Below, one piece after another: positions 1 through 8,434 of a stretch of DNA of 64,000 nt. The translations under genes were made by a program, and so were the position numbers. The DNA comes from Methylophaga sp. (GTDB lineage: Bacteria > Pseudomonadota > Gammaproteobacteria > Nitrosococcales > Methylophagaceae): the NCBI GenBank assembly GCA_011053005.1, contig DRHW01000004.1, positions 62,001-126,000 of the forward strand. The letters run 5' to 3'. Within the stretch, counting starts at the first letter, position 1, and each line of letters begins with the position of its first letter. The notes beneath the pieces are model-generated. The model made no database searches. It saw only the letters and a list, made by a program, of their open reading frames with translations, and had not been told where the DNA came from.

Positions 1-350
1 TTCAGCAGGGCAATCATAAAAAAGGTGATGTATTAGGCATTGCACGTATTGCAGGCATTATGGCGGCCAAGCGTACATCTGATTTAATACCGTTATGTCA
101 TCCATTAGCGTTAACTAAAGTCACTGTCGATTTTAAAATTTTAGAGAACGATGTAGCTGTGCAATGTCGAGTTCAAGTTGAAACTAGCGGTCAAACTGGC
201 GTAGAAATGGAAGCATTAACCGCAGTGCAAGTTGCATTGTTAACTATCTATGATATGTGCAAGGCGGTTGATCGAGGCATGGTTATGACTAGTGTACGTC
301 TACTTGAAAAAGCAGGCGGTCAATCTGGTCATTGGGTACGAGAGCTTTAA
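1..350 (+). CDS. moaC: Cyclic pyranopterin monophosphate synthase MoaC, C-terminal part
   Basis: MoaC acts with MoaA in the first step of molybdenum cofactor synthesis, turning the cyclised GTP product into cyclic pyranopterin monophosphate in the cytoplasm. The reading frame is open from base 3, so the start lies outside the window and about 115 residues are visible. These include the family hallmarks [17 protein letters not shown] and the [10 protein letters not shown] segment that contributes active-site residues, then the [17 protein letters not shown] and MCKAVD stretches. A ModE-like regulator lies convergently 12 bases downstream, which fits a molybdenum theme. The family call is very secure; only the N-terminus is missing. 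Confidence 0.96.
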   Translation, partial: QQGNHKKGDVLGIARIAGIMAAKRTSDLIPLCHPLALTKVTVDFKILENDVAVQCRVQVETSGQTGVEMEALTAVQVALLTIYDMCKAVDRGMVMTSVRLLEKAGGQSGHWVREL

Positions 351-362
351 AACTGGTTTTTA

Positions 363-1430
363 TTAGGAAAAAATTTCCTTAAATGTCACGCTGTTGCCAG
401 AATGTGAAGCATCATAACCAGGATATCCGGATAGGTTATTTCTAAATGCGGCACTTCCTAATAATTCAGTTATTTGTTTCGTGGACTCACTCTCACCTAG
501 ATGATTAGGAATGGCTAAGCAATAATGTTCCCAAATTAACGGAACAAACTCTAAGTTAAATTTATTCGCCATGGGCGCTATCCCGAAACCAACATCCGCA
601 GCATCACTAGCGATCATCGCCGCGACAGCCATGTGAGTAAACTCCTCATGATTATAGCCTTTAATGTTATTCGGATTAATACTATCGGCATCTAATAATT
701 GATCAAATAATAAACGTGTTCCCGAGTCTTTTTGACGGTTTATAAAACGTAGATCAGCATTTGTTAAAGATGAGATAGCCGTTATTTTATCGGCATTTTT
801 AGGCTTAAACATTAATCCCTGATTTCTTTTCACAACATACAGCAGTGTGTATTTATGAGGATCGATCAGTTTAAGGTATTGGGTTCTTATGTTTTTTGCT
901 AATGGTCCAATAGGAACATGGAATCCTGCAATATCACAGCGGCCATTTTCAAGTGCTTTTAAGCTTTCTAAACTGCCATGAAAATGTAAATCCAACTTAA
1001 AATTAGATTGTTGGTTTATTAAGTCGCGTAAAGTGCTGATCGCCAGCCCGTGACTAGCGTAGATATTTAAATAAGCTGTTTTTCCTTTATCTAAAAGCGA
1101 TTCAAAATCTTGTTTGAATTGTGTGGCAAAGTTCTCTAATTCAGGCGTGAAATGTGCAAGTAGTTGAACATTGGCATTGAGTAATTTCTCACCTATTGGT
1201 GAGAGATAAGCACCTCGTCCTCTTTCAAGGATAACTAAAGGCTGGCCCAGAAATTGCTCCCATTTTAAGAGCAAACCCCAAGCGAAGCGATAGGAAATCT
1301 TGATATCGTCTGTTGCCCGTTTTAATGAACCTAAACGCTGAATTGTCGTGAGCAATACAAACAGAATAGGATCAACATTAAGAGGTTCTGATTGGCTGAC
1401 TTGCCAATTAAGCGATAATTTAATATTCAT
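363..1430 (-). CDS. ModE-like transcriptional regulator with C-terminal PBP-like ligand domain
   Basis: The protein has 355 residues. Residues about 18-90 form a ModE/LysR-type winged helix, with a GSLKRATDDIKISYRFAWGLLLKWE-type helix-turn-helix followed by GQPLVILERGRGAYLSPIGEKLL. Instead of the TOBE/molbindin domains of E. coli ModE, residues about 110-340 look like a periplasmic-binding-protein-like domain (the PBP_like family seen with molybdopterin proteins). It probably senses an oxyanion or cofactor-related ligand and controls nearby genes; the ligand is inferred only from domain type and the adjacent moaC. A perfect 14-bp palindrome lies 18 bases upstream of its start and a porin is divergently transcribed. 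Fold assignment is fairly sure; the target genes are unknown. Confidence 0.8.
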   Translation of the reverse strand: MNIKLSLNWQVSQSEPLNVDPILFVLLTTIQRLGSLKRATDDIKISYRFAWGLLLKWEQFLGQPLVILERGRGAYLSPIGEKLLNANVQLLAHFTPELENFATQFKQDFESLLDKGKTAYLNIYASHGLAISTLRDLINQQSNFKLDLHFHGSLESLKALENGRCDIAGFHVPIGPLAKNIRTQYLKLIDPHKYTLLYVVKRNQGLMFKPKNADKITAISSLTNADLRFINRQKDSGTRLLFDQLLDADSINPNNIKGYNHEEFTHMAVAAMIASDAADVGFGIAPMANKFNLEFVPLIWEHYCLAIPNHLGESESTKQITELLGSAAFRNNLSGYPGYDASHSGNSVTFKEIFS

Positions 1431-1448
1431 TCAGGCATAGTAGAACAT

Positions 1449-1462
1449 ATTCGATATCGAAT
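1449..1462. promoter_or_regulatory. Palindrome ATTCGATATCGAAT, candidate operator
   Basis: This is a perfect 14-bp palindrome with a CGATATCG core, placed in the divergent promoter region between the ModE-like regulator and the porin. E. coli ModE sites also carry CG-T/A-rich-CG half sites, so autoregulation by the neighbouring regulator is plausible. Binding is inferred from position and symmetry only. Confidence 0.45.
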
Positions 1463-1560
1463 GAATACTCTTTAAACGCTTATTTATTATCAATATTAGA
1501 TGCATTTAGTTGCCAGTAATTGATAGTGTAAATTTTTATTAAACAGGGAGTAATACCATT

Positions 1561-2907
1561 ATGTTACGCAAAACATTAATCGCTGGTGCGATTTTTTCAT
1601 CTTCTATCGGCTCGGCTTATGCCGGTTCAGAAATAGAAACCTTAATTAATATGTTACATGAAAATGGCATGGTCAATGATGCACAATTTGGTCGTCTACA
1701 AGCAGAATTAAAACAAAATCAATCAGCAGCTAATCAAGAAAAACAAGAGGTACAAAAGCAACTTGCTGAAGCAACGAAACCTTCTGATGTTGAAGTACAA
1801 GTTAAAGGCGGCGTTACAGTCAAAACACGTGATGGTAAGTTCTCGACAAAAATCGGTGGACGCGTACAAGCCGATGCTGCAAGTTACAGTGGTCAACCAG
1901 ATATAGGTAATGGCACAGAAATTCGTCGTGCACGTCTCTATTTAAGTGGCACGATGTACAATGATTGGGGCTATAAATTAGAATATGATTTTGCGAGCAC
2001 GGGTGCGAATGGTAAAGGTATCACGGATACATACATCGTCTACAACGGTTTTGATAATTTAGAAATTAAAGTCGGTAATATGAAAGCTCCATTCAGCTTA
2101 GAGCAGCAAGAGAGTGCTAGTACGACGATGTTTATGGAACGCTCGTTAGCCGGAGCATTTGGTGCAGGTCGTCATATGGGGGCAATGCTAAGCACCCAGC
2201 AAAAAAATTGGACATTAGCAGGTGGTGTATTTGGAGATTCTCTGACAGCGACTAATGGTACAAATCATGACCAAGAAGAAGGTTGGGGTTTAGGTACTCG
2301 AGCAACATTTGCACCGATCAATGAAAAAGATCAGGTTTTACATTTTGGTTTAGGCTTGAACTATCGTGATACCGGCGGTGCAGGTCAAGCATCATTTAGT
2401 CAGCAGCCTGAGACGCATATTGGTGGCGTTAATATTGCCAATACAAATACGTTGAATGATGTGACTGATTTTTATAAAGTCGGTGCCGAAGCCGCCACGG
2501 TAATGGGGCCTTTCTCGGTGCAAGCTGAATATATTACAACCTCGGTGAGTCGCAATAGTGCCAGTGATCTCACCTTTGATGGTTGGTATGCACAAACCAG
2601 TTATTTCTTAACGGGTGAATCGCGTAATTATGCTAAAGGTACCTTTGGCAATATCACACCTAAAGCAAGTGTAGGTGATGGCGGAATCGGTGCATGGGAG
2701 CTGGCATTACGATATAGCACGCTTGATTTGAACGATAAAGACATTAATGGTGGTGATGTTGATTCATACACACTTGGCGTGAACTGGTATGCAACGAACA
2801 CATTGCGTTTTTCAGCTAACTACGTTGATGTGTTAAATGTTAAAGGTGGCCTATACAGTAATCAAGAACCAAGTATTTTCCAACTACGCAGCCAGTGGGC
2901 GTTTTAA
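1561..2907 (+). CDS. Phosphate-selective porin O/P-type outer membrane channel
   Basis: This 448-residue protein starts with a clear signal peptide (cleavage near SAYA-GSE, about residue 21). A helical, probably trimer-forming coiled-coil segment follows (about residues 22-75, rich in Q, E and K). The rest is a long beta-barrel region with an early KIGGRVQADAA strand and RRARLYLSGTMYNDWGYKLEYDF, typical of the OprP/OprO porin family. The chain ends in a terminal phenylalanine (QWAF), the usual outer-membrane assembly signal. The likely substrate is an anion; pairing with a ModE-like regulator suggests molybdate or another oxyanion, but that is inference. A good GGGAG ribosome site precedes the ATG. 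Confidence 0.85.
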   Translation: MLRKTLIAGAIFSSSIGSAYAGSEIETLINMLHENGMVNDAQFGRLQAELKQNQSAANQEKQEVQKQLAEATKPSDVEVQVKGGVTVKTRDGKFSTKIGGRVQADAASYSGQPDIGNGTEIRRARLYLSGTMYNDWGYKLEYDFASTGANGKGITDTYIVYNGFDNLEIKVGNMKAPFSLEQQESASTTMFMERSLAGAFGAGRHMGAMLSTQQKNWTLAGGVFGDSLTATNGTNHDQEEGWGLGTRATFAPINEKDQVLHFGLGLNYRDTGGAGQASFSQQPETHIGGVNIANTNTLNDVTDFYKVGAEAATVMGPFSVQAEYITTSVSRNSASDLTFDGWYAQTSYFLTGESRNYAKGTFGNITPKASVGDGGIGAWELALRYSTLDLNDKDINGGDVDSYTLGVNWYATNTLRFSANYVDVLNVKGGLYSNQEPSIFQLRSQWAF

Positions 2908-2993
2908 AAAATTCAATGTTAACAAGACTTAAATTCAAGATGATTAGCGATGTTTAATCTTAATATTCTTTGACGTAGTCAATGAGTTCGATA

Positions 2994-3032
2994 AAAAAAG
3001 CCGGTAGTGAATTACTCATTACCGGCTTTTTT
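2994..3032. terminator. Bidirectional intrinsic terminator
   Basis: The arms AAAAAAGCCGGTA and TACCGGCTTTTTT form a perfect 13-bp stem around a 13-base loop, with A and T runs on both sides. It separates the porin from the convergent lipoprotein gene and should stop transcription in both directions. Confidence 0.9.
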
Positions 3033-3094
3033 ATTACACTGAATATTTCGTAAAAACTTCATGTCTAAAGAAATATAAAATTTAGTCTTAGATC

Positions 3095-3439
3095 TTATTT
3101 TTTATCGGTCATATCATCTTTCATTTCGATAGCTGAATCTGCAATATCATTGGCCATTGCGGCAGTGGCATCAGCAGCATCATCATAAGCTTCTGAGGTA
3201 TCTTCAGCGACATCTTTAGCCATTTTTTTAGTCGCATCTACCGCATTTGAAGTGCCTTCACTGACGGATTCAGCAACGTCTCCAGCTACTTCCTTCGTTT
3301 TATTTACAGCTTGTTCAGACATTTCTTTAGCATTCTCGATAGCTGATTTGTCAGCATCAGCAGTATTATCAGCATTTTGATCACAAGCAGAAATAAGTAA
3401 AAAAGAGGCCATTAAAGCTGACAATGTAAATTTGTTCAT
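3095..3439 (-). CDS. Small low-complexity lipoprotein
   Basis: From the ATG at 3439, which has a good AAGGAA ribosome site, the protein is 114 residues. It begins with a lipoprotein signal peptide ending LISAC, so the mature protein should be lipidated at a cysteine about residue 19. The rest has no hydrophobic core. It is rich in Ala, Asp, Glu and Lys with repeating patterns such as KEVAGDVAESVSE, TKKMAKDVAEDTSE and AAMANDIADS, which suggests long amphipathic helices like those of LEA-like or Lpp-like envelope proteins. An upstream in-frame start at 3484 would bury the signal peptide and is less likely. Function is unknown. DUF2333 lies just upstream on the same strand. Confidence 0.75.
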   Translation of the reverse strand: MNKFTLSALMASFLLISACDQNADNTADADKSAIENAKEMSEQAVNKTKEVAGDVAESVSEGTSNAVDATKKMAKDVAEDTSEAYDDAADATAAMANDIADSAIEMKDDMTDKK

Positions 3440-3489
3440 GGAGTATTTCCTTAAATTTATTTTTAGAATATTGTTGTAGCGCACACAGC

Positions 3490-4554
3490 TTATCCTTGAC
3501 TGAGTAAACTACGCAAATCAATTATTGCTGCGTTAGCACGCGAGATATAAGAAGCCATCACTAATGAATGATTAGCCATTAGACCAAATCCACTACCATT
3601 TAAAATCATAGGGCTCCAAATAGCTTCTTGGCTTGCTTCAAGTTCACGGATAATTTGACGTAAGCTGACTAAAGCATTCTTTTTAGCTAGGATATCGGAG
3701 AAATCATATTCCGCCGCTTTCAGCAAATGGATTAACGCCCAAGCTGTTCCACGAGTTTCATAAAACACGTCATCAATTTGTGTCCAGGGTGTTTTAGCTA
3801 TTAAAAGGTCTGGTGTCGAAGTTGATTGGGTTGCTTCAGGTTCACCTGCTAAGTTAGTGTTAACACGAATTTGTCCAACACTCGCGCTAAGGCGTTGCGA
3901 CAGACTTCCTAAACGTTTTTCTACGATGGCTAACCAAGCGGCTAAGTTATCAGCACGCGCATAAAATTGAGCATCATCTCTTTCTGTATTACTTAAACGA
4001 GTTTGATAAGACTCAAGCGCTTTAATGGCTTTTTTGTATTCATTTTCTGTCGGAGGAAACATCCAAGATTCTGAATTAAAATTAAATTGTGGTTCGGCAA
4101 TGGCTAAATCAGGATCTTCTAATGATTGAGATTGCGAACGGCTAATATCATTGCGCAGCGCGCGCGCATAATCACGGATCTGTACTAATACACCAAATTC
4201 AAAATTGGGCACATTATCCATCCAGATTGATGGGGGCATAACGTCATTACTTAAATAACCGCCTGGCTTATTAACCAAATAATTACCCAGTGAAATTAAG
4301 GTTGAAGTAGACACGTAACCAGTGACCATTTTCTGATGTTTTTCAGCGGCAGATTGTTTGGCATGTTGAACAGGATCAAAGTCACTGGGACTGCGATCCC
4401 ACCACAACATGATGACGAGTAAGATTACGGTAATAATCATCAAAAGAAGTAGGGAAAACTTTAAGGTTTTCTTACGAGAGCTTGCATCATCAAAATTGCC
4501 AATAATGCTGTAGCCGATATCTCGCCCAAGTTGGATAAATTGTTTGAATGCCAT
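3490..4554 (-). CDS. DUF2333 family inner-membrane protein
   Basis: The protein has 354 residues with one transmembrane helix near the N-terminus (about residues 29-51). A soluble, mostly helical domain follows, predicted to face the periplasm. Conserved-looking segments include YVSTSTLISLGNYLVNKPGGYLSNDVMPPS, an MDNVPNFEFGVLVQIRDYARALRNDISRSQSQS segment and the terminal SLVMASYISRANAAIIDLRSLL. These match the uncharacterised DUF2333 family of gammaproteobacteria. No catalytic motif is evident. It lies 50 bases upstream of the lipoprotein and is divergent from the Gld-like ABC operon. A cell-envelope role is only a guess. Confidence 0.8.
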   Translation of the reverse strand: MAFKQFIQLGRDIGYSIIGNFDDASSRKKTLKFSLLLLMIITVILLVIMLWWDRSPSDFDPVQHAKQSAAEKHQKMVTGYVSTSTLISLGNYLVNKPGGYLSNDVMPPSIWMDNVPNFEFGVLVQIRDYARALRNDISRSQSQSLEDPDLAIAEPQFNFNSESWMFPPTENEYKKAIKALESYQTRLSNTERDDAQFYARADNLAAWLAIVEKRLGSLSQRLSASVGQIRVNTNLAGEPEATQSTSTPDLLIAKTPWTQIDDVFYETRGTAWALIHLLKAAEYDFSDILAKKNALVSLRQIIRELEASQEAIWSPMILNGSGFGLMANHSLVMASYISRANAAIIDLRSLLSQG

Positions 4555-4624
4555 GTTGAAATTATTGTCCTAAATATAAAATCGTTTGATTAAGTAGGTT
4601 ATGCCCTTAAGTGAGCGATAGCAA

Positions 4625-4691
4625 TACCATTAAAAATGTTGAACATGACAATATCATCAAAATGGAGATGATGATGTCATCTTAAATGGTA
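4625..4691. repeat. Nested inverted repeat in a divergent promoter region
   Basis: Outer arms TACCATT (4625-4631) and AATGGTA (4685-4691) enclose inner arms ATGACAATATCATC (4645-4658) and GATGATGATGTCAT (4667-4680), a 14-bp stem with two adjacent mismatches and an 8-base loop. No T-run follows, so it is not a standard terminator. It lies between the DUF2333 gene and the ABC operon and may be an operator or a 5'-leader structure. Confidence 0.6.
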
Positions 4692-4774
4692 AATGAAACT
4701 TGACTTGTTCTGCCTAACCTCAGAATAATGTCGGGCTACGAAGAATATTGATAGGGCGGGGAGATGCTTTTATT

Positions 4775-5734
4775 ATGACGTTGAGAATTGAGATCGAAGA
4801 TCTGGCTAAGCATTTTGGTGAAATTAAAGCCGTGGATGGTGTGTCATTTTCAGTCAACAAAGGTGAAGTTTTAGGCTTTTTAGGCCCAAATGGTGCAGGA
4901 AAATCAACCACCATGAAAATGATTACCGGTTTTTTGGCACCGACACGAGGAACGGTTAGAGTCTGCGGTCATGATGTGTTAACTGATCCTATTGCTGTTA
5001 AAGCGAGTTTAGGTTATTTGCCTGAAGGTGCGCCAGCTTATGCTGATATGACGCCCGATGGGTTTTTACGTTTCATTGCTGATATTCGTGGTTTATCAGG
5101 TGCGGATAAAAAACGAGCGGTTGCTTCAGCTGCAGAGCGTGCTCAAATTAAAACGGTAATGTTTCAGCCTATTGAGACCTTATCTAAAGGTTACAAACGT
5201 CGAGTTGGCTTAGCCCAAGCTATACTACATAACCCACCGGTTTTAATTTTAGACGAACCTACAGATGGGTTAGATCCTAATCAAAAACACGAAGTGCGTA
5301 CTTTAATAAATGAAATGGCACTCGATAAAGCGATTATCATTTCAACGCATATTCTTGAAGAAGTGAATGCAATGTGTACACGTAACGTGGTGATTGCAAA
5401 TGGTCTAATTCAATTTGATGGCACGCCTAATCAACTGGAAGCGATGTCTGATTATCATAATGCGGTATGCGTATCGGTTGCCAATATTGATGGCGATACT
5501 TTGGCCAGCTTCCTCAATAATCTTAATTTTATTGTTAGAGTTGAACCACTATCATTAGAGCGTGGCTTTCGTGTTTATCCTGCTGATGGTCGACAAATTA
5601 CGGTTGAATTATCCCAAGCTATCCGTACGAATGGTTGGCAAATAGATTCACTTTATGCTGAAAATGGTCGGTTAGATGAGGTTTTCCGCACGATTACAAC
5701 AGGTACCACGGGTAGTTTACGGAGTAGCATTTAA
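4775..5734 (+). CDS. Gld-like ABC transporter, ATP-binding subunit
   Basis: From the ATG at 4775 (GGGGAG ribosome site 11 bases upstream) the protein is 319 residues. Visible motifs are Walker A GPNGAGKST (37-45), the signature LSKGY (136-140), Walker B VLILDE (156-161) and the switch histidine in STH (192). The C-terminal ~100 residues form the accessory domain seen in GldA/CcmA-type subunits. It energises the permease encoded immediately downstream, whose ATG overlaps this stop codon by one base. With the next two genes it makes a GldA-GldF-GldG-like set, which in non-gliding bacteria is an envelope ABC system of unknown substrate. A TTG start at 4748 is possible but less well supported. 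Confidence 0.9.
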   Translation: MTLRIEIEDLAKHFGEIKAVDGVSFSVNKGEVLGFLGPNGAGKSTTMKMITGFLAPTRGTVRVCGHDVLTDPIAVKASLGYLPEGAPAYADMTPDGFLRFIADIRGLSGADKKRAVASAAERAQIKTVMFQPIETLSKGYKRRVGLAQAILHNPPVLILDEPTDGLDPNQKHEVRTLINEMALDKAIIISTHILEEVNAMCTRNVVIANGLIQFDGTPNQLEAMSDYHNAVCVSVANIDGDTLASFLNNLNFIVRVEPLSLERGFRVYPADGRQITVELSQAIRTNGWQIDSLYAENGRLDEVFRTITTGTTGSLRSSI

Positions 5735-6474
5735 TGAATATGCGTAACATCTGGTTTATTATGAAACGCGAACTGAGTGGCTATTTTGCTACACCAGTTG
5801 CCTATGTTTTTATTATTATCTTTTTATTGCTGACTGGATTTTCAACTTTTTTTGTCGGTAATTTCTTTGAACGGGGTGAAGCAGATTTATATCCATTTTT
5901 CTCGGTTCATCCATGGATATATGTATTGTTGATTCCTGCTATTTCAATGCGTTTATGGTCTGAAGAACGTAAAAATGGCTCAATTGAATTGTTGATGACC
6001 TTACCTGTTTCAGTCTTTGAAGCTGTGTTAGGTAAGTTTCTTGCGGCATGGGCCTTTACAGGTATCGCTTTGTTATTGAATTTTCCATTATGGATTACGG
6101 TGAATTATTTAGGATCGCCGGATAATGGCGTTATTTTTACCGGATTTTTAGGTAGTTTTTTGATGGCGGGTGGCTTTTTAGCGATCGGTGCTTGTATCTC
6201 TGCAACAACTAAAAATCAGGTTATTGCCTTTGTATTAAGTTTGATTGTCAGCTTGATCTTTGTATTAAGTGGTTATGGCATTGTCTTAGACTTTTTCAGT
6301 AGTTGGGCGCCTACACCATTAATTCATGCGATTAGCTCTTTTAGCTTTTTAACGCATTTTGATGCTATTTCAAAAGGTGTTATCGATATGCGCGATATAC
6401 TGTATTTCGCATCAGTAATTATGGTTTGGCTCTTTGCTAACGCCATTGTTGTTAATGCCCGTAAGGCCGATTAG
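5734..6474 (+). CDS. Gld-like ABC-2 type permease
   Basis: This 246-residue protein has six predicted transmembrane segments. It opens with the NIWFIMKRELSGYFATPVAYVFIIIFLLLTGF stretch and contains RLWSEERKNGSIELLMTLPVS, the coupling motif of GldF-like ABC-2 permeases. Its start overlaps the stop of the ATPase gene (TAATG), indicating translational coupling. It is the membrane channel partner of the upstream ATPase and the downstream auxiliary protein. The family call is secure; the transported substrate is unknown. Confidence 0.9.
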   Translation: MNMRNIWFIMKRELSGYFATPVAYVFIIIFLLLTGFSTFFVGNFFERGEADLYPFFSVHPWIYVLLIPAISMRLWSEERKNGSIELLMTLPVSVFEAVLGKFLAAWAFTGIALLLNFPLWITVNYLGSPDNGVIFTGFLGSFLMAGGFLAIGACISATTKNQVIAFVLSLIVSLIFVLSGYGIVLDFFSSWAPTPLIHAISSFSFLTHFDAISKGVIDMRDILYFASVIMVWLFANAIVVNARKAD

Positions 6475-6488
6475 GAATTTAAGCCCAT

Positions 6489-8402
6489 ATGAATAAACAA
6501 CTATTATCGACCGTTGGCCTCGTACTGGCCATTATCTTGTTTTTGTCATTTAACATTGTGACCAACGGCAATTTAAAATCTGCACGTATCGATTTGACTC
6601 AAGACAATTTATATACCTTGTCAGAAGGTACATTAAACATTATCGAATCTTTAAAAGAGCCGTTGACGCTAAGATTTTATTATTCAGATAAAGCCGGACA
6701 AGAATTACCAAGCATTAAAGCTTATGCACAGCGCGTCCAAGAATTATTAGAAGAATATCAACGTGCATCAGACGGTATGATCAAATTGATTGTGGTGAAT
6801 CCTGCACCGTTTTCTGATAACGAGCAACGTGCAGAAGATTATGGCTTGCAAGCTGTGCCAATTGATGGCAAAAAAGATCAATTGTATTTTGGCTTAGTCG
6901 GTAGCAATTTATTAGATGGTGTTGAAAATATTTCTTTCTTCCAGCCCGAAAAAGAAGATGTACTTGAATATGATCTGACCAAATTGGTTTATAAGCTTTC
7001 TAGTGCGAATAAAAAAACGATTGCGATTTTGAGTCCTTTACCTGTTGATGGCGAAGGTTATGACCCATTAAAAGGTTATGCACCGTCTAATGATGGCCCT
7101 AAACCTTGGGCGGTGATGTCAGAGTTACGTCAGTTATTTAATGTGACGGTGTTGCCTATCGATACCAAACGTATTCCATCTAGTATTGATGTATTGATGG
7201 TGATACATCCTAAAGAATTAGCAGATGGTCTTTTATATGCGATTGACCAATATGTTTTGGCTGGCGGTAAATTGATCACGTTTGTTGATCCTTATGCTGA
7301 AATAGATATTCCAAAGAAAGATCCTGATAACCCAATGACGGCAATGATGGCGTCACGCAGTTCAAACATGCCCAATTTATTCAAAGCATGGGGTTTTGAG
7401 CGGTCACCTGCTGATGTTGTTGCCGATCGTAAAACAGCGATAAAAGTTGATTTTGGTGCGAGAACAAATAATCAGCCGATTGATTATGTGTTGTGGCAGT
7501 CTATTCCTGCCAGCCAAATGAACCAAGATGAAGCTATCACCAATCACTTGAAAAAAGTTGAAATGGCGACGGCAGGCCACTTTATGGCAGTTGATGGAGC
7601 AACGACGACATTTACACCGTTGATCTCTTCGAGTAATGAAGCGATGATGGTGGATAAACGCGTTGTTCAATTCCGTAATGATCCGATGGCATTATTAACT
7701 AAGTATCAAGCTGGTACTTTAAGCTATCCGATGGCGATTCGAGTTACTGGGCCCGTTAAGTCTGCTTTTCCTAATGGCTTAACTAATGAAGCGGGTGTTG
7801 CTGAAAAAGCATCAGGTTACTTGGGTGAATCTAAGCAAGATATTGACGTGATTGCGATTGCTGATGTCGATATGTTGCAAGATCGGTTCTGGGTACAATT
7901 ACAAGACTTCTACGGTAAAGAGATTGCTTATAGTACGTCTAATAATATTGATTTTTTAATCAATGCTGTTGATGAACTAACAGACAGTCATGGTTTGATT
8001 AGTGTTCGCTCTCGTGTTGGTTTTTCTCGTCCATTTGAACGTGTTTTAGCGTTACAACGTGAAGCTGAAAAAAACTACCGTACAAAAGAGCGTGAGTTGC
8101 AAAAAATCTTAACAGAAACAGAGCAACACATTGCCAGAATGCAAGTGGAACGTAGTGGTAGCGGTGAAGAGCTGATGAACGACGAACAAAAGCAAGAGAT
8201 TGCAGACCTTCGTATGAAGAAGAATAAAACGCAACAACAATTACGTGAAGTACAGGGTAAATTACGACAAGATATTGATAAGCTTGATACTCAACTTAAG
8301 TTTTTTAATATTGGTCTTGTACCGATACTGATCGCATTTTTGGCGGTAATCACAGGCTGGATGCGTGTTCGTAAACGTACTAAAGGTCGTCATCAACAGT
8401 AA
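6489..8402 (+). CDS. GldG-like ABC auxiliary protein (ABC_transp_aux)
   Basis: The protein has 637 residues. It has an N-terminal transmembrane helix (about residues 8-25), then the SARIDLTQDNLYTLSEGTLNIIESLKEPLTLRFYYSD motif that typifies GldG-like proteins. A large extracytoplasmic domain follows, then a helical coiled coil (about 515-600, REAEKNYRTKERELQKI and onward) and a C-terminal transmembrane helix ending in a basic tail. In the family this subunit sits beside a GldA/GldF pair and is thought to form a periplasmic module that may bind the cargo. It starts 14 bases after the permease, so it belongs to the same operon. Confidence 0.88.
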   Translation: MNKQLLSTVGLVLAIILFLSFNIVTNGNLKSARIDLTQDNLYTLSEGTLNIIESLKEPLTLRFYYSDKAGQELPSIKAYAQRVQELLEEYQRASDGMIKLIVVNPAPFSDNEQRAEDYGLQAVPIDGKKDQLYFGLVGSNLLDGVENISFFQPEKEDVLEYDLTKLVYKLSSANKKTIAILSPLPVDGEGYDPLKGYAPSNDGPKPWAVMSELRQLFNVTVLPIDTKRIPSSIDVLMVIHPKELADGLLYAIDQYVLAGGKLITFVDPYAEIDIPKKDPDNPMTAMMASRSSNMPNLFKAWGFERSPADVVADRKTAIKVDFGARTNNQPIDYVLWQSIPASQMNQDEAITNHLKKVEMATAGHFMAVDGATTTFTPLISSSNEAMMVDKRVVQFRNDPMALLTKYQAGTLSYPMAIRVTGPVKSAFPNGLTNEAGVAEKASGYLGESKQDIDVIAIADVDMLQDRFWVQLQDFYGKEIAYSTSNNIDFLINAVDELTDSHGLISVRSRVGFSRPFERVLALQREAEKNYRTKERELQKILTETEQHIARMQVERSGSGEELMNDEQKQEIADLRMKKNKTQQQLREVQGKLRQDIDKLDTQLKFFNIGLVPILIAFLAVITGWMRVRKRTKGRHQQ

Positions 8403-8434
8403 GTTAGACTCGATACTCTACTAGGTTTGTAAAC

